This document shows, one piece after another, positions 54,267 to 63,109 of a DNA stretch of 64,000 nucleotides. The stretch's first letter is position 1. Every line of letters begins with the position of its first letter. The position numbers were made by a program, and so were the translations under genes. The DNA comes from Streptomyces sp. NRRL S-646 (GTDB lineage Bacteria > Actinomycetota > Actinomycetes > Streptomycetales > Streptomycetaceae). Where the stretch lies: the NCBI RefSeq assembly GCF_000720765.1, contig NZ_JODC01000006.1, forward strand, positions 124,001 to 188,000, read 5' to 3'. The notes beneath the pieces are model-generated. The model was given only the letters and a program-made list of their open reading frames with translations. It was not told the origin of the DNA and did not search any database.

Positions 54267-56873
54267 TCAGTCTCGCGCCACCCCCAGCTCCCTGCCTTCT
54301 CCCATGACCGCGAGGGCCCCGTCCCGATCCGTGCGCAGCACCACCGCGCCCTCGGCGCGCAGCGCCGCGACCGTGCTGGGAGCGGGGTGACCGTACATGT
54401 TGTGCTCCCCGCAACTGATCAACGCGATGCGCGGCGCCACTCTGCGCATCAGCTCCGGGTCCTGGTACGCCGAACCGTGATGGGCCACCTTGAGTACGTC
54501 CACACCGCCCAGCAGCGCACCCTGCGGCGATCTCAACAGCGCCTGCTGGGACGGGGGTTCGAGATCCCCGAGCAGCAGCAGCCGCAGTCCGCCCGATCTG
54601 GCGAGCAGGGCGACGCTGGCGTCGTTCGGGCCGTCCGGATCCGGTGCCGGGCGGGGCGGTGGCCACAGCACCTGCCAGGAGAGCGAACCGGTCCGGCGCT
54701 GCTCCCCTGCCACCGCGTGGGTGAGCGGGATGAGTCGTGCCGCCGCCTCCTTCCGTACGAACTGCACCTGGTCGGCGGGTTCTTCGAAGCCCGTCGTCTC
54801 GATCGCGCCCACCGAGCGTCCGCGCAGCACACCGGGCAGCCCTGCCACATGGTCGGCGTGGAAGTGAGTGAGCACGACCAGGGGGATCCTGGTGATGCCG
54901 AGCGTGCGCAGGCAGTGGTCGACGAGCGTGGGATCGGGCCCGGCGTCCACCACCACACCGCTGCCGTCCCCGGCCGCGAGCACCGTCGCGTCGCCCTGAC
55001 CCACGTCGCACATGGCGAACCGCCACCCCGGCGGCGGCCACCCGGTGATCACTCTGGTCAACGGTGGCGGCTGCACGACGACGAGCACGAGCAGCACCCC
55101 GCAGGCAGCACACCACCACGGATGTCTCAGCAACCGTCGGCCGATCAGCAGCACGGTCACCGTGACCAGGGCGAGCAGCCCCGCCCCGCTCCAAGTGCCC
55201 GGCCAGTCCACTCCCCCGCCGGGCAGGGCGGCCCCCGTCCGGGCGATGCCCGCGATCCAGCCCGCCGGCCAACTCGCGCACCAGGCGAGCGCCTTGGCCA
55301 TGGGCATCAGCACCGGCGCCGTCGCCAGCGCCGCGAAGCCCAGCACCGTGGCGGGCGCCACCGCGATCTCCGCGAGGAGGTTGCACGGCACCGCCACCAG
55401 ACTCACCCGCGCCGACAGCACGGCGACGACCGGAGCGCACAACGCCTGCGCCGCGGCCGCCGCGGCCAGCCCCTCGGCCAGCCTCGGCGGGACCCGGCGC
55501 CTCCGCAGCGCCTCGCTCCAGCGGGGCGCGAGCGTGAGCAGGGCGCCGGTGGCCAGTACGGAGAGCAGGAAGCCGTAACTCCGGGCCAGCCAAGGGTCGT
55601 ACAGCACGAGGAGCAGGACCGCCGTCGCCAGGGCCGGGACGAGCGATCTGCGGCGTCCGGTCGCCAGGGCCAGCAGTACGACGGCCCCGCAGGTCGCGGC
55701 CCGCAGCACGCTCGGATCCGGTCTGCACACGACCACGAAGGCGAGCGTGAGCGCTCCTCCGAGCAGCGCGGTCGTCCTGAGCGGGATGCCGAGCCGGGGG
55801 GCGAGTCCGCGGCGCTCCACCAGTTGTGCCGTGCCGGGTGGTCCGATGAGCAGGGCGAGGATGATCGTGAGGTTGCTCCCGGACACGGCGAGGGTGTGGG
55901 CGAGGTCGGTCTCCTTGAAGGCCTCGTCCAGCTCCGGGGTGACCCGCGAGGTGTCTCCGACGACCAGGCCGGGCAGCAACGCCCTGGCGTCCGCCGGCAG
56001 TCCGTCGGTCGCCTCCCGCAGACCGGCCCGCAACCGCCCCGCGAACCGCTGCACCCCCGACGGCCCGCCCACCGCCTCCGGCACGGTCTTCCCCCGCACC
56101 CGCAGCACGGCCGCGACCCGGTCGCCTTCGACCGCAGCGGGCGCCAACCGCGCAACGACCCGCACCCGAGTGGAGGGCAACAGGTCGAGCCAGGGCGACC
56201 GTGGTGGCCTCTCGGCTGAGGTCTCTCCTCCGGAACCACGTGCCCCCGCGTCGACGATGACCAACACGGGCGCCCGCGTCACCGCCGCCGTCCCGTCCGC
56301 CTTCTCCACCCGCTGCACCTCCCCCTCGATCAGCACGGAGGTCGGTGCGACATGGTCCCCGCTGATCCGGGGCCGGCTGAGCCGTGGGTCGGAGGTGACC
56401 TCGACCTCGGCGGTCACGGTGGCGTACTGCCGCGCCAGATCCGGCACGGGGCCACGCCGGACGTCCGCACCGTGCAGCCCCGCAGACACGGCGGCCGCAG
56501 CGACGCAGAGCAGAACGGCGGCGAGGGAGAGCCGCGGCCACGCTGCACGCACCGGTCGACCGCCCGCAGGCGAAACCCGGCCGACGGGCACAGACACCGG
56601 TGCCGACTGCTCGGGCACGAGCCCGCCGCCCGCTGCCCGTCTCCGCACGAGCAGCAGCACACCGGCCGCGACGAGGCACACCACCGATGTGCTCAGGACC
56701 CATACCGCCGTCGCGTCCAGCATCACCGCAGCCGTCGCCCAGACCGCGAGCGCGGGCGGTACGAGACGCAGGTCCGTGGGTCCTTCCTGTCGGGGGTGGG
56801 CGGCTCCGAGCCGTCCTGAGGAGGCGGCGTGGACGGCCGCGCGCCGGGCCCGGAGATCCGGAGCGCGCCTCAT
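54267..56873 (-). CDS. comEC: ComEC/Rec2-type DNA-uptake channel protein
   Basis: 868 residues. The N-terminal half holds an OB-like segment and many membrane helices with the Competence domain (ARALLPGLVVGDTSRVTPEL, TDLAHTLAVSGSNLTIILAL). The C-terminal third is a metallo-beta-lactamase-like domain (AMCDVGQGDATVL, LTHFHADHVAGLPGVL, LKVAHHGSAYQDPELM). In competent bacteria ComEC passes single-stranded DNA across the membrane. ATG 56873 overlaps the comEA stop (ATGA). Natural competence in Streptomyces is unproven, so the physiological role is open. Confidence 0.93.
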   Translation of the reverse strand: MRRAPDLRARRAAVHAASSGRLGAAHPRQEGPTDLRLVPPALAVWATAAVMLDATAVWVLSTSVVCLVAAGVLLLVRRRAAGGGLVPEQSAPVSVPVGRVSPAGGRPVRAAWPRLSLAAVLLCVAAAAVSAGLHGADVRRGPVPDLARQYATVTAEVEVTSDPRLSRPRISGDHVAPTSVLIEGEVQRVEKADGTAAVTRAPVLVIVDAGARGSGGETSAERPPRSPWLDLLPSTRVRVVARLAPAAVEGDRVAAVLRVRGKTVPEAVGGPSGVQRFAGRLRAGLREATDGLPADARALLPGLVVGDTSRVTPELDEAFKETDLAHTLAVSGSNLTIILALLIGPPGTAQLVERRGLAPRLGIPLRTTALLGGALTLAFVVVCRPDPSVLRAATCGAVVLLALATGRRRSLVPALATAVLLLVLYDPWLARSYGFLLSVLATGALLTLAPRWSEALRRRRVPPRLAEGLAAAAAAQALCAPVVAVLSARVSLVAVPCNLLAEIAVAPATVLGFAALATAPVLMPMAKALAWCASWPAGWIAGIARTGAALPGGGVDWPGTWSGAGLLALVTVTVLLIGRRLLRHPWWCAACGVLLVLVVVQPPPLTRVITGWPPPGWRFAMCDVGQGDATVLAAGDGSGVVVDAGPDPTLVDHCLRTLGITRIPLVVLTHFHADHVAGLPGVLRGRSVGAIETTGFEEPADQVQFVRKEAAARLIPLTHAVAGEQRRTGSLSWQVLWPPPRPAPDPDGPNDASVALLARSGGLRLLLLGDLEPPSQQALLRSPQGALLGGVDVLKVAHHGSAYQDPELMRRVAPRIALISCGEHNMYGHPAPSTVAALRAEGAVVLRTDRDGALAVMGEGRELGVARD

Positions 56874-57937
56874 GGCCGTACGAGATTCCGGAGATCGGAA
56901 AAGCGGCGGTCGCCGATTCCGTTGACCTCACGCAGCTCGTCCACCGAGCGGAAACCGCCGTGCTGAGTGCGGTAGTCGACGATGTGCTGGGCCAGGACGG
57001 GCCCGACGCCCGGCAGGGTGTCCAGCTGGTCCACGGTGGCGGTGTTGAGGGGGACCGGAGCGGCGGGTGCGGCGCCCGCCGCCGAACCTGCCGGGCCACC
57101 GGGGGCCGCACCGGGCGCCGGGGCGGCGGGACCGCCGACGATCACCTGCTCCCCGTCCACGAGGAAACGGGCCCGGTTCAGCCCCTCGGTGCTCGTGCCG
57201 GGACGCACCCCACCGGCGGCGCGCAATGCGTCGGCGACGCGTGAACCGGCGGGCAGGCGATGAATCCCGGGCTCGCGGACCTTGCCGCTGACGTCCACGA
57301 CGATCTCGGCCCCGGCCGTGCCTGCGGCATTCGGCGCCACGGGTGAAGCGTCCGGCCCTGGCGGGCCGCTCCCCTTCCGTTCGGCGAAGGGAGCCGCCGC
57401 CCGCACCACGTCGGGCGCCCGCACGGACTGTGTCCGCCCGGCCCAGAAGTGCTGAACGGCGAACACCGCGGCAACGACGAGCAGCGCCGTGAGCGCGACC
57501 ACGCTCCGCCGCTCCAGCCCACACCTCGCCTGCAGCCACAGCGGCATCCGCTCCCGCAGCGCAAGCCCGGCCCGAGCTCGCCAGACCTCCCCGGTCGGCA
57601 CCTCAGGGCCCGCGGCTGCTCCTGCGCCCCATGGAAAATCCGGGCCCGCAGCCCCTTCTTCGCGTGGCGGAACCTCGCGCTCGTCGTCCTCCTCCTCCAC
57701 AGACCGCACGGGCGGCCCCGCCCCTGACTCCCGCCACTCACCGGCGCGTTCGGGGAACAACACCTCCGCACGCCGACGGAGATCCTCCGCCGATGCATGC
57801 CGGTGCCGGGCTCGGCTGCGCACCGGCGGGCGACGGTTGCGGACCCGGCTGTCGGAAGCGGGTCCCCGCCCCGGGCCGCTGGAGACGGTCGCTGTACGTG
57901 AACGTGATCGAAGTGCCATGCGACGAGGATCGGGCAC
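56870..57937 (-). CDS. comEA: ComEA-like helix-hairpin-helix protein
   Basis: 355 residues. The long basic, disordered N-terminus leads to one membrane helix (VVALTALLVVAAVFAVQHFW), a SLBB segment (EIVVDVSGKVREPGIHRLPA), a Pro/Ala linker, and C-terminal HhH DNA-binding repeats (PLNTATVDQLDTLPGVGPVL ... DELREVNGIGDRRFSDLRNL). This is a type II membrane protein with the DNA-binding end outside. It overlaps comEC by 4 bases. The N-terminus could equally start at 57919 (MALRSRSR); neither start has an obvious RBS. The 200-residue cytoplasmic head is unusually long for ComEA. Confidence 0.9.
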   Translation of the reverse strand: MPDPRRMALRSRSRTATVSSGPGRGPASDSRVRNRRPPVRSRARHRHASAEDLRRRAEVLFPERAGEWRESGAGPPVRSVEEEDDEREVPPREEGAAGPDFPWGAGAAAGPEVPTGEVWRARAGLALRERMPLWLQARCGLERRSVVALTALLVVAAVFAVQHFWAGRTQSVRAPDVVRAAAPFAERKGSGPPGPDASPVAPNAAGTAGAEIVVDVSGKVREPGIHRLPAGSRVADALRAAGGVRPGTSTEGLNRARFLVDGEQVIVGGPAAPAPGAAPGGPAGSAAGAAPAAPVPLNTATVDQLDTLPGVGPVLAQHIVDYRTQHGGFRSVDELREVNGIGDRRFSDLRNLVRP

Positions 57938-58024
57938 CCGCCGATTTCGCGATGATCTTGCTCAATTCCCGGGGACTACTGCCCAGTTGTGGATAACTTC
58001 GTCACCCGCACGGGTGCGGAAGCG

Positions 58025-58870
58025 TCACCGCGGCGAGACCACGACCCCCAGCAGCCCTGGCCCGGTGTGCGCCCCGATCACCGCCCCCACCTCACTCACA
58101 TGCAGGTCGGCCAGCCCGGGCACCCGGGCCCGCAGCCGGTCCGCGAGGGCCGACGCCCGCTCGGGGGCGGCGAGATGGTGGACGGCGATGTCGACCTGGG
58201 CGCTGCCGGCGCGGTCGGCCGCGATCTCCTCCAGGCGGGCGATCGCCCTCGACGCCGTACGGACCTTCTCCAGGAGTTCGATACGGCCGCCGTCCAGCTG
58301 CAGCAGCGGCTTCACGGCGAGCGCGGAGCCCAGCAGCGCCTGCGCGGCGCCGATCCGGCCGCCGCGGCGCAGATAGTCGAGGGTGTCGACGTAGAAGTAG
58401 GCGGACGTGCCGGAGGCCCGCTTCTCGGCGGCCGTGACGGCCTCGTCCACCGTGCCGCCCGCCTCCGCCGCCTCCGCTGCGGCGAGCGTGCAGAACCCGA
58501 GCGCCATCGCGACCGCCCCGGTGTCCACCACCCGCACCGGCACCGGCGCCTCACGCGCCGCGAGGACCGCTGCGTCGTACGTGCCCGACAGTTCGGCGGA
58601 GAGGTGGAGGGAGACGATGCCGGTGGCGCCGGACTCCGCGATCTTGCGGTAGGTCTCGGCGAAGAGCTGGGGGCTGGGGCGCGAGGTGGTGACGGGGCGG
58701 CGCTTCTGGAGTGCCTGGGCCAGGGAGCGCGTCGAGATCTCGGTGCCCTCGTCCAGTGCCTGGTCGCCGAGGACCACGGTCAGGGGCACCGCTGTGATGC
58801 CGTGGCGCTCCATCGTCCGCGGCGGCAGGTAGGCCGTTGAATCGGTGACGATCGCGACATGGCGGGACAT
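58025..58870 (-). CDS. DegV-family fatty-acid-binding protein
   Basis: 281 residues. N-terminal VAIVTDSTAYLPPRTMERHG, then RPSPQLFAETYRKI, IVSLHLSAELSGTYDAA, DTGAVAMALGF and YFYVDTLDYLRRGGRIGAAQ mark the DegV fold. DegV/FakB proteins hold a fatty acid for phosphorylation by FakA kinase. A DAK-type kinase partner is not in the window. The gene is monocistronic between comEA and a small membrane protein, on the minus strand. Confidence 0.93.
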   Translation of the reverse strand: MSRHVAIVTDSTAYLPPRTMERHGITAVPLTVVLGDQALDEGTEISTRSLAQALQKRRPVTTSRPSPQLFAETYRKIAESGATGIVSLHLSAELSGTYDAAVLAAREAPVPVRVVDTGAVAMALGFCTLAAAEAAEAGGTVDEAVTAAEKRASGTSAYFYVDTLDYLRRGGRIGAAQALLGSALAVKPLLQLDGGRIELLEKVRTASRAIARLEEIAADRAGSAQVDIAVHHLAAPERASALADRLRARVPGLADLHVSEVGAVIGAHTGPGLLGVVVSPR

Positions 58871-58942
58871 GAGCTGGAGGTTACCTGCCGTAGCGCCGGG
58901 ACGGCAGCCCGGCCCCTCTCACCTGGTCTGCCCTTGACCGGA

Positions 58943-59677
58943 TCAAGTAGTGCTCTCGGGACGGGGTTTCTTCTGCCAGGGGTAGGCGGGCCGCCTTCCC
59001 GGCGGGGTGATGGCGGGCCGCGCCGGCTCCTCGGCACTCCCGGAGCGGCGTCCCTCGGGCCAGGTCTGCCGGGATGCCCCCGCGTCGGCGGCGGGGGCCT
59101 CGGGCCACGGCGGCGGGGTCTGCGCAGGCTCCGCTTTCGTCCAGTGCCGCAGGGCTCCCGCCTCGACGTCTATCTGCGTGCTCAGCGAGTCCAGGTCGTC
59201 GTCGGCGAAGCGGCGGGCCCGGTCGCGGGCCGCCCAGCGCAGTGCGTCCGCCGACTGAACGATGCGCTCGGTGCGCTCGCGCAGGGCGGGCAGCCGCTCG
59301 GCGAGCGTCGTGCGGTCCGGTTCGGCCTCCAGGCGCTTGAGTTCGCCGTCCAGTTCGTGCCCGTGCGCGCTGAGGCGCTCGAAGAGGCCCAGGGACTCCT
59401 TGAGGGACTCGTCCTCGGCCACGCCCGCGTGCAGTGCGTCCTGCGTGGCCCGCATCGACGTGCGCAGCTTCAGCCGCAGTTGGGCCAGTTCGCCCGCCGC
59501 TCCGGGCTGGGCGAAGGACTTGGCCCGCAGGGTGTGGTCCTCGACCGTGCGGCGGGCCTGGGTGATCGTGCGGTCCACGCCGCGCTTGGCGGCGCCGACG
59601 GCCTTCACCGCGGCGTAGGTGCCGAGTACCAGGAAGAGCACGAAGAGCAGGGCGAACACTGCGATCACTGCTTCCAC
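58943..59677 (-). CDS. Membrane-anchored coiled-coil protein, unknown function
   Basis: 244 residues. One N-terminal membrane helix (VIAVFALLFVLFLVLGTYAA) is followed by about 120 residues of strongly helical, charged sequence predicted as coiled coil (AKRGVDRTITQARRTVEDH ... LRERTERIVQSADALRWAAR). A Pro/Ala-rich tail ending in PWQKKPRPESTT completes it. No domain is recognised. It might be a membrane scaffold or signalling adaptor. It lies upstream of degV on the same strand. Confidence 0.7.
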   Translation of the reverse strand: MEAVIAVFALLFVLFLVLGTYAAVKAVGAAKRGVDRTITQARRTVEDHTLRAKSFAQPGAAGELAQLRLKLRTSMRATQDALHAGVAEDESLKESLGLFERLSAHGHELDGELKRLEAEPDRTTLAERLPALRERTERIVQSADALRWAARDRARRFADDDLDSLSTQIDVEAGALRHWTKAEPAQTPPPWPEAPAADAGASRQTWPEGRRSGSAEEPARPAITPPGRRPAYPWQKKPRPESTT

Positions 59678-59696
59678 CGCTCCTCCTCCGACGGCC

Positions 59697-59715
59697 GCGA
59701 CACTCCCCGTGTCGC
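59697..59715 (-). terminator. Hairpin between leuS and coiled-coil gene
   Basis: GCGACAC-TCCCC-GTGTCGC, perfect 7-bp stem in the 139-base spacer downstream of leuS. No U-run, so its terminator role is tentative. Confidence 0.4.
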
Positions 59716-59816
59716 TCTTCCACGGTAAACGAGGCGGGCAGGCCCGGAGTTCCAGAAGAACCCCGAACCTGCCCGTAGGGGACTACCCCGAGGCGTTCAC
59801 CTCGGACGGTGGGCGG

Positions 59817-62690
59817 CTATGCCGGAACGATGTTGACCAGCTTCGGCGCCCGCACGATCACCTTGCGGATCCCGGCGCCGTCCAGCGCCGCGACGACCTT
59901 CTCGTCGGCCAGCGCGACCTTCTCCAGCTCCTCCTCGGAGATGGCCGGCGAGACCTCCAGCCGCGCCTTGACCTTGCCCTTGATCTGCACCACGCAGGTC
60001 ACGGACTCGTCGACCACGTACGCCGGGTCGGCGACCGGCAGGTCCTGGTGGACCACCGAGTCGGTGTGGCCCAGCTTGCGCCACAGCTCCTCGGCAATGT
60101 GCGGGGCCAGCGGGGCGACCAGCAGCACCAGGGCATCGGCGACCGAGCGCGGCACCGCGCCGCCCGCCTTGGTCAGGTGGTTGTTCAGCTCGGTGATCTT
60201 GGCGATGGCGGTGTTGAAGCGCAGGCCCTCCAGGTCCTGGCGGACGCCGTCGATCGCCTTGTGCAGGGCGCGCAGCGTCTCCTCGTCGGGCTCGGTGTCG
60301 ACGACGGTGACCTCGCCGGTCGTCTCGTCGACGACGTTGCGCCACAGCCGCTGCAGCAGCCGGAACTGACCCACCACCGCGCGCGTGTCCCACGGCCGCG
60401 ACACGTCCAGCGGGCCCATCGCCATCTCGTACAGACGCAGGGTGTCGGCACCGTACTCGGCGGCGATCTCGTCCGGAGTGACCGCGTTCTTCAGGGACTT
60501 GCCCATCTTGCCCAGCAGCCGGGAGACCTTCTCGCCCTGGTAGTAGTAGGCGCCCTCGATCTCCTCCACCTCGGCGGCCGGCACCGCGATGCCACGGCTG
60601 TCCCGGTACACGTAGGCCTGGATCATGCCCTGGTTGAACAGCTTGTGGAACGGCTCCGCGGAGGAGACGTGCCCCAGGTCGAACAGGACCTTGGACCAGA
60701 AGCGCGCGTACAGCAGGTGCAGCACGGCGTGCTCGGCGCCGCCGACATACAGGTCGACACCGCCGTGCGGCTGGCCCTCGCGCGGGCCCATCCAGTACTG
60801 CTCGATCTCCGGGTCGACCAGCTGCTCGCTGTTGTGCGGGTCCAGGTAGCGCAGCTCGTACCAGCAGGAACCGGCCCAGTTGGGCATGGTGTTGGTCTCG
60901 CGGCGGTACCGCTTCGGGCCGTCGCCCAGGTCCAGGGTGACGTTGACCCAGTCCTCGTTGCGGGACAGCGGCGTCTCCGGGGACGTGTTCGCGTCGTCCG
61001 GGTCGAAGGTGCGCGGCGAGTAGTCCTCGACCTCCGGCAGCTCCAGCGGCAGCATCGACTCGGGCAGCGAGTGGGCGATGCCGTCCTCGTCGTAGACGAT
61101 CGGGAAGGGCTCGCCCCAGTAGCGCTGGCGGCTGAACAGCCAGTCGCGCAGGCGGAAGTTGACGGTGCCCTCGCCGATGCCCTTGCGCGCCAGCCACTCG
61201 GTGATGCGCGCCTTGGCCTCGACGACGCCCAGGCCGTCCAGGGAGATGTCGTCGTTGGACGAGTTGATGATCTTCGCCTCGTACGCGGAGAAGGCGTTCT
61301 CCCACGTCGAGGTGTCGGTGCCCCGCTCGTCGGTCGGCTCGACGATGCAGGGGATCGGCAGCTCGAAGGCGCGCGCGAACTCGAAGTCACGCTGGTCGCC
61401 GCAGGGTACGGCCATGATCGCGCCGGTGCCGTAGCCCATCAGGACGTAGTCGGCGATGAAGACGGGGACCTGCTCGCCGTTGACCGGGTTGGTCGCGTAC
61501 GCGCCGATGAAGACGCCCGTCTTGTCCTTGGCCTCGGCCTGCCGCTCGACGTCGGACTTCGAGGCGGCCTGCGCGCGGTAGTCCGCGACGGCCTCGGCGG
61601 GCGTCGCGTGACCGCCGGTCCACACCTCGTGCGTGCCCTCGGGCCAGGCGGCCGGGGTGAACTTCTCGACCAGCGGGTGCTCGGGGGCCAGCACCATGTA
61701 GCTCGCGCCGAACAGGGTGTCGGGGCGCGTGGTGAAGACCGTGATGCGCTCGCCGTCGATCGGGAAGTCGACACGGGCGCCCTCGGAGCGGCCGATCCAG
61801 TTGCGCTGCTGCAGCTTGATGGCCTCGGGCCAGTCCAGCGCCTCCAGGTCGTCCAGCAGCCGGTCGGCGTACGCGGTGATCCGCATGTTCCACTGGCGCA
61901 GTTTGGCCTTGAAGACCGGGAAGTTGCCGCGCTCGGAGCGCCCGTCGGCGGTGACCTCCTCGTTGGCCAGCACGGTGCCCAGGCCGGGGCACCAGTTGAC
62001 CGGCGCGTCCGAGGCGTACGCCAGGCGGAAGTCGCCCAGGACGTCGGCACGCTCCGTGGCGCTCAGCTCGTGCCACGCGCGCGTGTGTCCCGGTACGGCG
62101 CGCTCACCGGTCTCGAACTGGGCGATCAGCTCGGAGATCGGGCGGGCCTTGTCCGCCTCGTCGTCGTACCAGGAGTTGAAGATCTGCAGGAAGATCCACT
62201 GGGTCCACTTGTAGTAGTCCGGGTCGATCGTGGCGAACGACCGGCGCTTGTCGTGGCCCAGACCCAGCCGGCGCAGCTGGGCCTTCATGTTCTCGATGTT
62301 GGCCTCGGTGGACACACGCGGGTGCGTGCCGGTCTGCACGGCGTACTGCTCGGCGGGCAGGCCGAAGGCGTCGAAGCCCAGGGTGTGCAGGACGTTGTGG
62401 CCGGTCATGCGCTGGAAGCGTGCGAAGACGTCGGTGGCGATGTACCCCAGGGGGTGGCCGACGTGCAGGCCCGCACCCGAGGGGTACGGGAACATGTCCA
62501 TGATGAACTTCTTGGGCCGGGCGACGACCTCGGGGTCACCGGCCAGGTCGCCCTTGGGGTTCGGCGCCGCATAGGTGCCCTCGGCGTCCCAGAAGTCCTG
62601 CCAGCGTGCTTCGATCTCGGCCGCGACGGCGGCCGTGTAGCGGTGCGGCGCTGCCGCCTCGGCGGCGGCAGCGGGGTTCGTCTCGCTCAT
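59817..62690 (-). CDS. leuS: Leucyl-tRNA synthetase
   Basis: 957-residue class I synthetase that charges tRNA-Leu. HIGH-type motif [19 protein letters not shown]1 editing domain with the [27 protein letters not shown] threonine-rich signature, KMSKS-type motif [17 protein letters not shown], and the C-terminal anticodon domain are all present. ATG 62690 is preceded by AAGGA unusually close (2 bases). A leader peptide with three leucine codons and a terminator-like hairpin precede it, so expression is probably attenuated by leucine or charged tRNA-Leu. Confidence 0.97.
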   Translation of the reverse strand: MSETNPAAAAEAAAPHRYTAAVAAEIEARWQDFWDAEGTYAAPNPKGDLAGDPEVVARPKKFIMDMFPYPSGAGLHVGHPLGYIATDVFARFQRMTGHNVLHTLGFDAFGLPAEQYAVQTGTHPRVSTEANIENMKAQLRRLGLGHDKRRSFATIDPDYYKWTQWIFLQIFNSWYDDEADKARPISELIAQFETGERAVPGHTRAWHELSATERADVLGDFRLAYASDAPVNWCPGLGTVLANEEVTADGRSERGNFPVFKAKLRQWNMRITAYADRLLDDLEALDWPEAIKLQQRNWIGRSEGARVDFPIDGERITVFTTRPDTLFGASYMVLAPEHPLVEKFTPAAWPEGTHEVWTGGHATPAEAVADYRAQAASKSDVERQAEAKDKTGVFIGAYATNPVNGEQVPVFIADYVLMGYGTGAIMAVPCGDQRDFEFARAFELPIPCIVEPTDERGTDTSTWENAFSAYEAKIINSSNDDISLDGLGVVEAKARITEWLARKGIGEGTVNFRLRDWLFSRQRYWGEPFPIVYDEDGIAHSLPESMLPLELPEVEDYSPRTFDPDDANTSPETPLSRNEDWVNVTLDLGDGPKRYRRETNTMPNWAGSCWYELRYLDPHNSEQLVDPEIEQYWMGPREGQPHGGVDLYVGGAEHAVLHLLYARFWSKVLFDLGHVSSAEPFHKLFNQGMIQAYVYRDSRGIAVPAAEVEEIEGAYYYQGEKVSRLLGKMGKSLKNAVTPDEIAAEYGADTLRLYEMAMGPLDVSRPWDTRAVVGQFRLLQRLWRNVVDETTGEVTVVDTEPDEETLRALHKAIDGVRQDLEGLRFNTAIAKITELNNHLTKAGGAVPRSVADALVLLVAPLAPHIAEELWRKLGHTDSVVHQDLPVADPAYVVDESVTCVVQIKGKVKARLEVSPAISEEELEKVALADEKVVAALDGAGIRKVIVRAPKLVNIVPA

Positions 62691-62743
62691 GATCCTTAAG
62701 CTCCATCGATCGTCTCTGCCAGCAGCGGTGTCGTTCGAGAAAC

Positions 62744-62768
62744 GAAAAATCCCCTCGCACAGGAGGGG
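62744..62768 (-). terminator. Rho-independent attenuator before leuS
   Basis: On the minus strand CCCCTC-CTGTGC-GAGGGG is followed by ATTTTTCG, the only clear stem plus U-run terminator I see in the window. It lies between the leader peptide and leuS, 54 bases before the leuS start, so it should stop transcripts before leuS unless the leader ribosome stalls. Confidence 0.85.
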
Positions 62769-62782
62769 ACGCCGCGCCGATT

Positions 62783-62810
62783 CCGACCATCCGATTCGCC
62801 CGGTGGTCGG
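62783..62810 (-). promoter_or_regulatory. leuS leader hairpin (possible antiterminator partner)
   Basis: CCGACCA and TGGTCGG (plus-strand coordinates 62783-62789 and 62804-62810) form a 7-bp stem between the leader ORF stop and the attenuator. Ribosome position on the leader would alter its formation. Confidence 0.5.
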
Positions 62811-62816
62811 GACTGA

Positions 62817-62855
62817 TCAGCGCGGCCCGCTAAGCAGAAGGCGTACAGCACGCAT
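62817..62855 (-). CDS. leuS leader peptide (leucine attenuator)
   Basis: Twelve-residue ORF MRAVRLLLSGPR, with three leucine codons in a row (CTT CTG CTT). Its ATG follows TACCCT by six bases, so it may be a leaderless transcript starting at the ATG. The stop is followed by a stem and then the rho-independent hairpin at 62744-62768. It shares MR...LLLS and the CTT-AGC codon junction with the leuA leader at 1229-1288. Leucine-codon runs before a leucyl-tRNA synthetase are textbook attenuator logic. The ORF and terminator are visible; their action is inferred. Confidence 0.8.
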   Translation of the reverse strand: MRAVRLLLSGPR

Positions 62856-62956
62856 GGCGTTAGGGTACCGCAGCGCTTGAGCACGATGCGACGCGCTTCC
62901 GTATGGGTCCTTGGCACCACTGTCATCACCCGACAAAAGCTGGACCAAGGTCAAAA

Positions 62957-63049
62957 GTTACTTCGCGTAACACGCACTACCGGGACATCGCAACGAGCGC
63001 GTTGTCCTTAGATAACAACGCAATAACTCAAACCTCGTACCGATCGGTA
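62957..63049. promoter_or_regulatory. Three dyads in promoter region of cytochrome-like gene
   Basis: GTTAC-TTCGC-GTAAC (62957-62971), GCGTTGT-N9-ACAACGC (62999-63021) and TACCGATCGGTA (63038-63049), the last a perfect 12-bp palindrome. They lie between leuS leader and the 63110 start, suggesting tight control by at least one dimeric regulator. The region is noticeably AT-richer than its surroundings. Confidence 0.5.
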
Positions 63050-63109
63050 TGGAGCCACTTAGAGTTCGGCAGCGGGACCGCCTTCCCGAACTGCTTCGGA
63101 GTTGCCCCC

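Noticed and set aside
59619..62699. 1026-codon plus-strand ORF across leuS
   Set aside because: Antisense shadow of leucyl-tRNA synthetase, which has all class I motifs.
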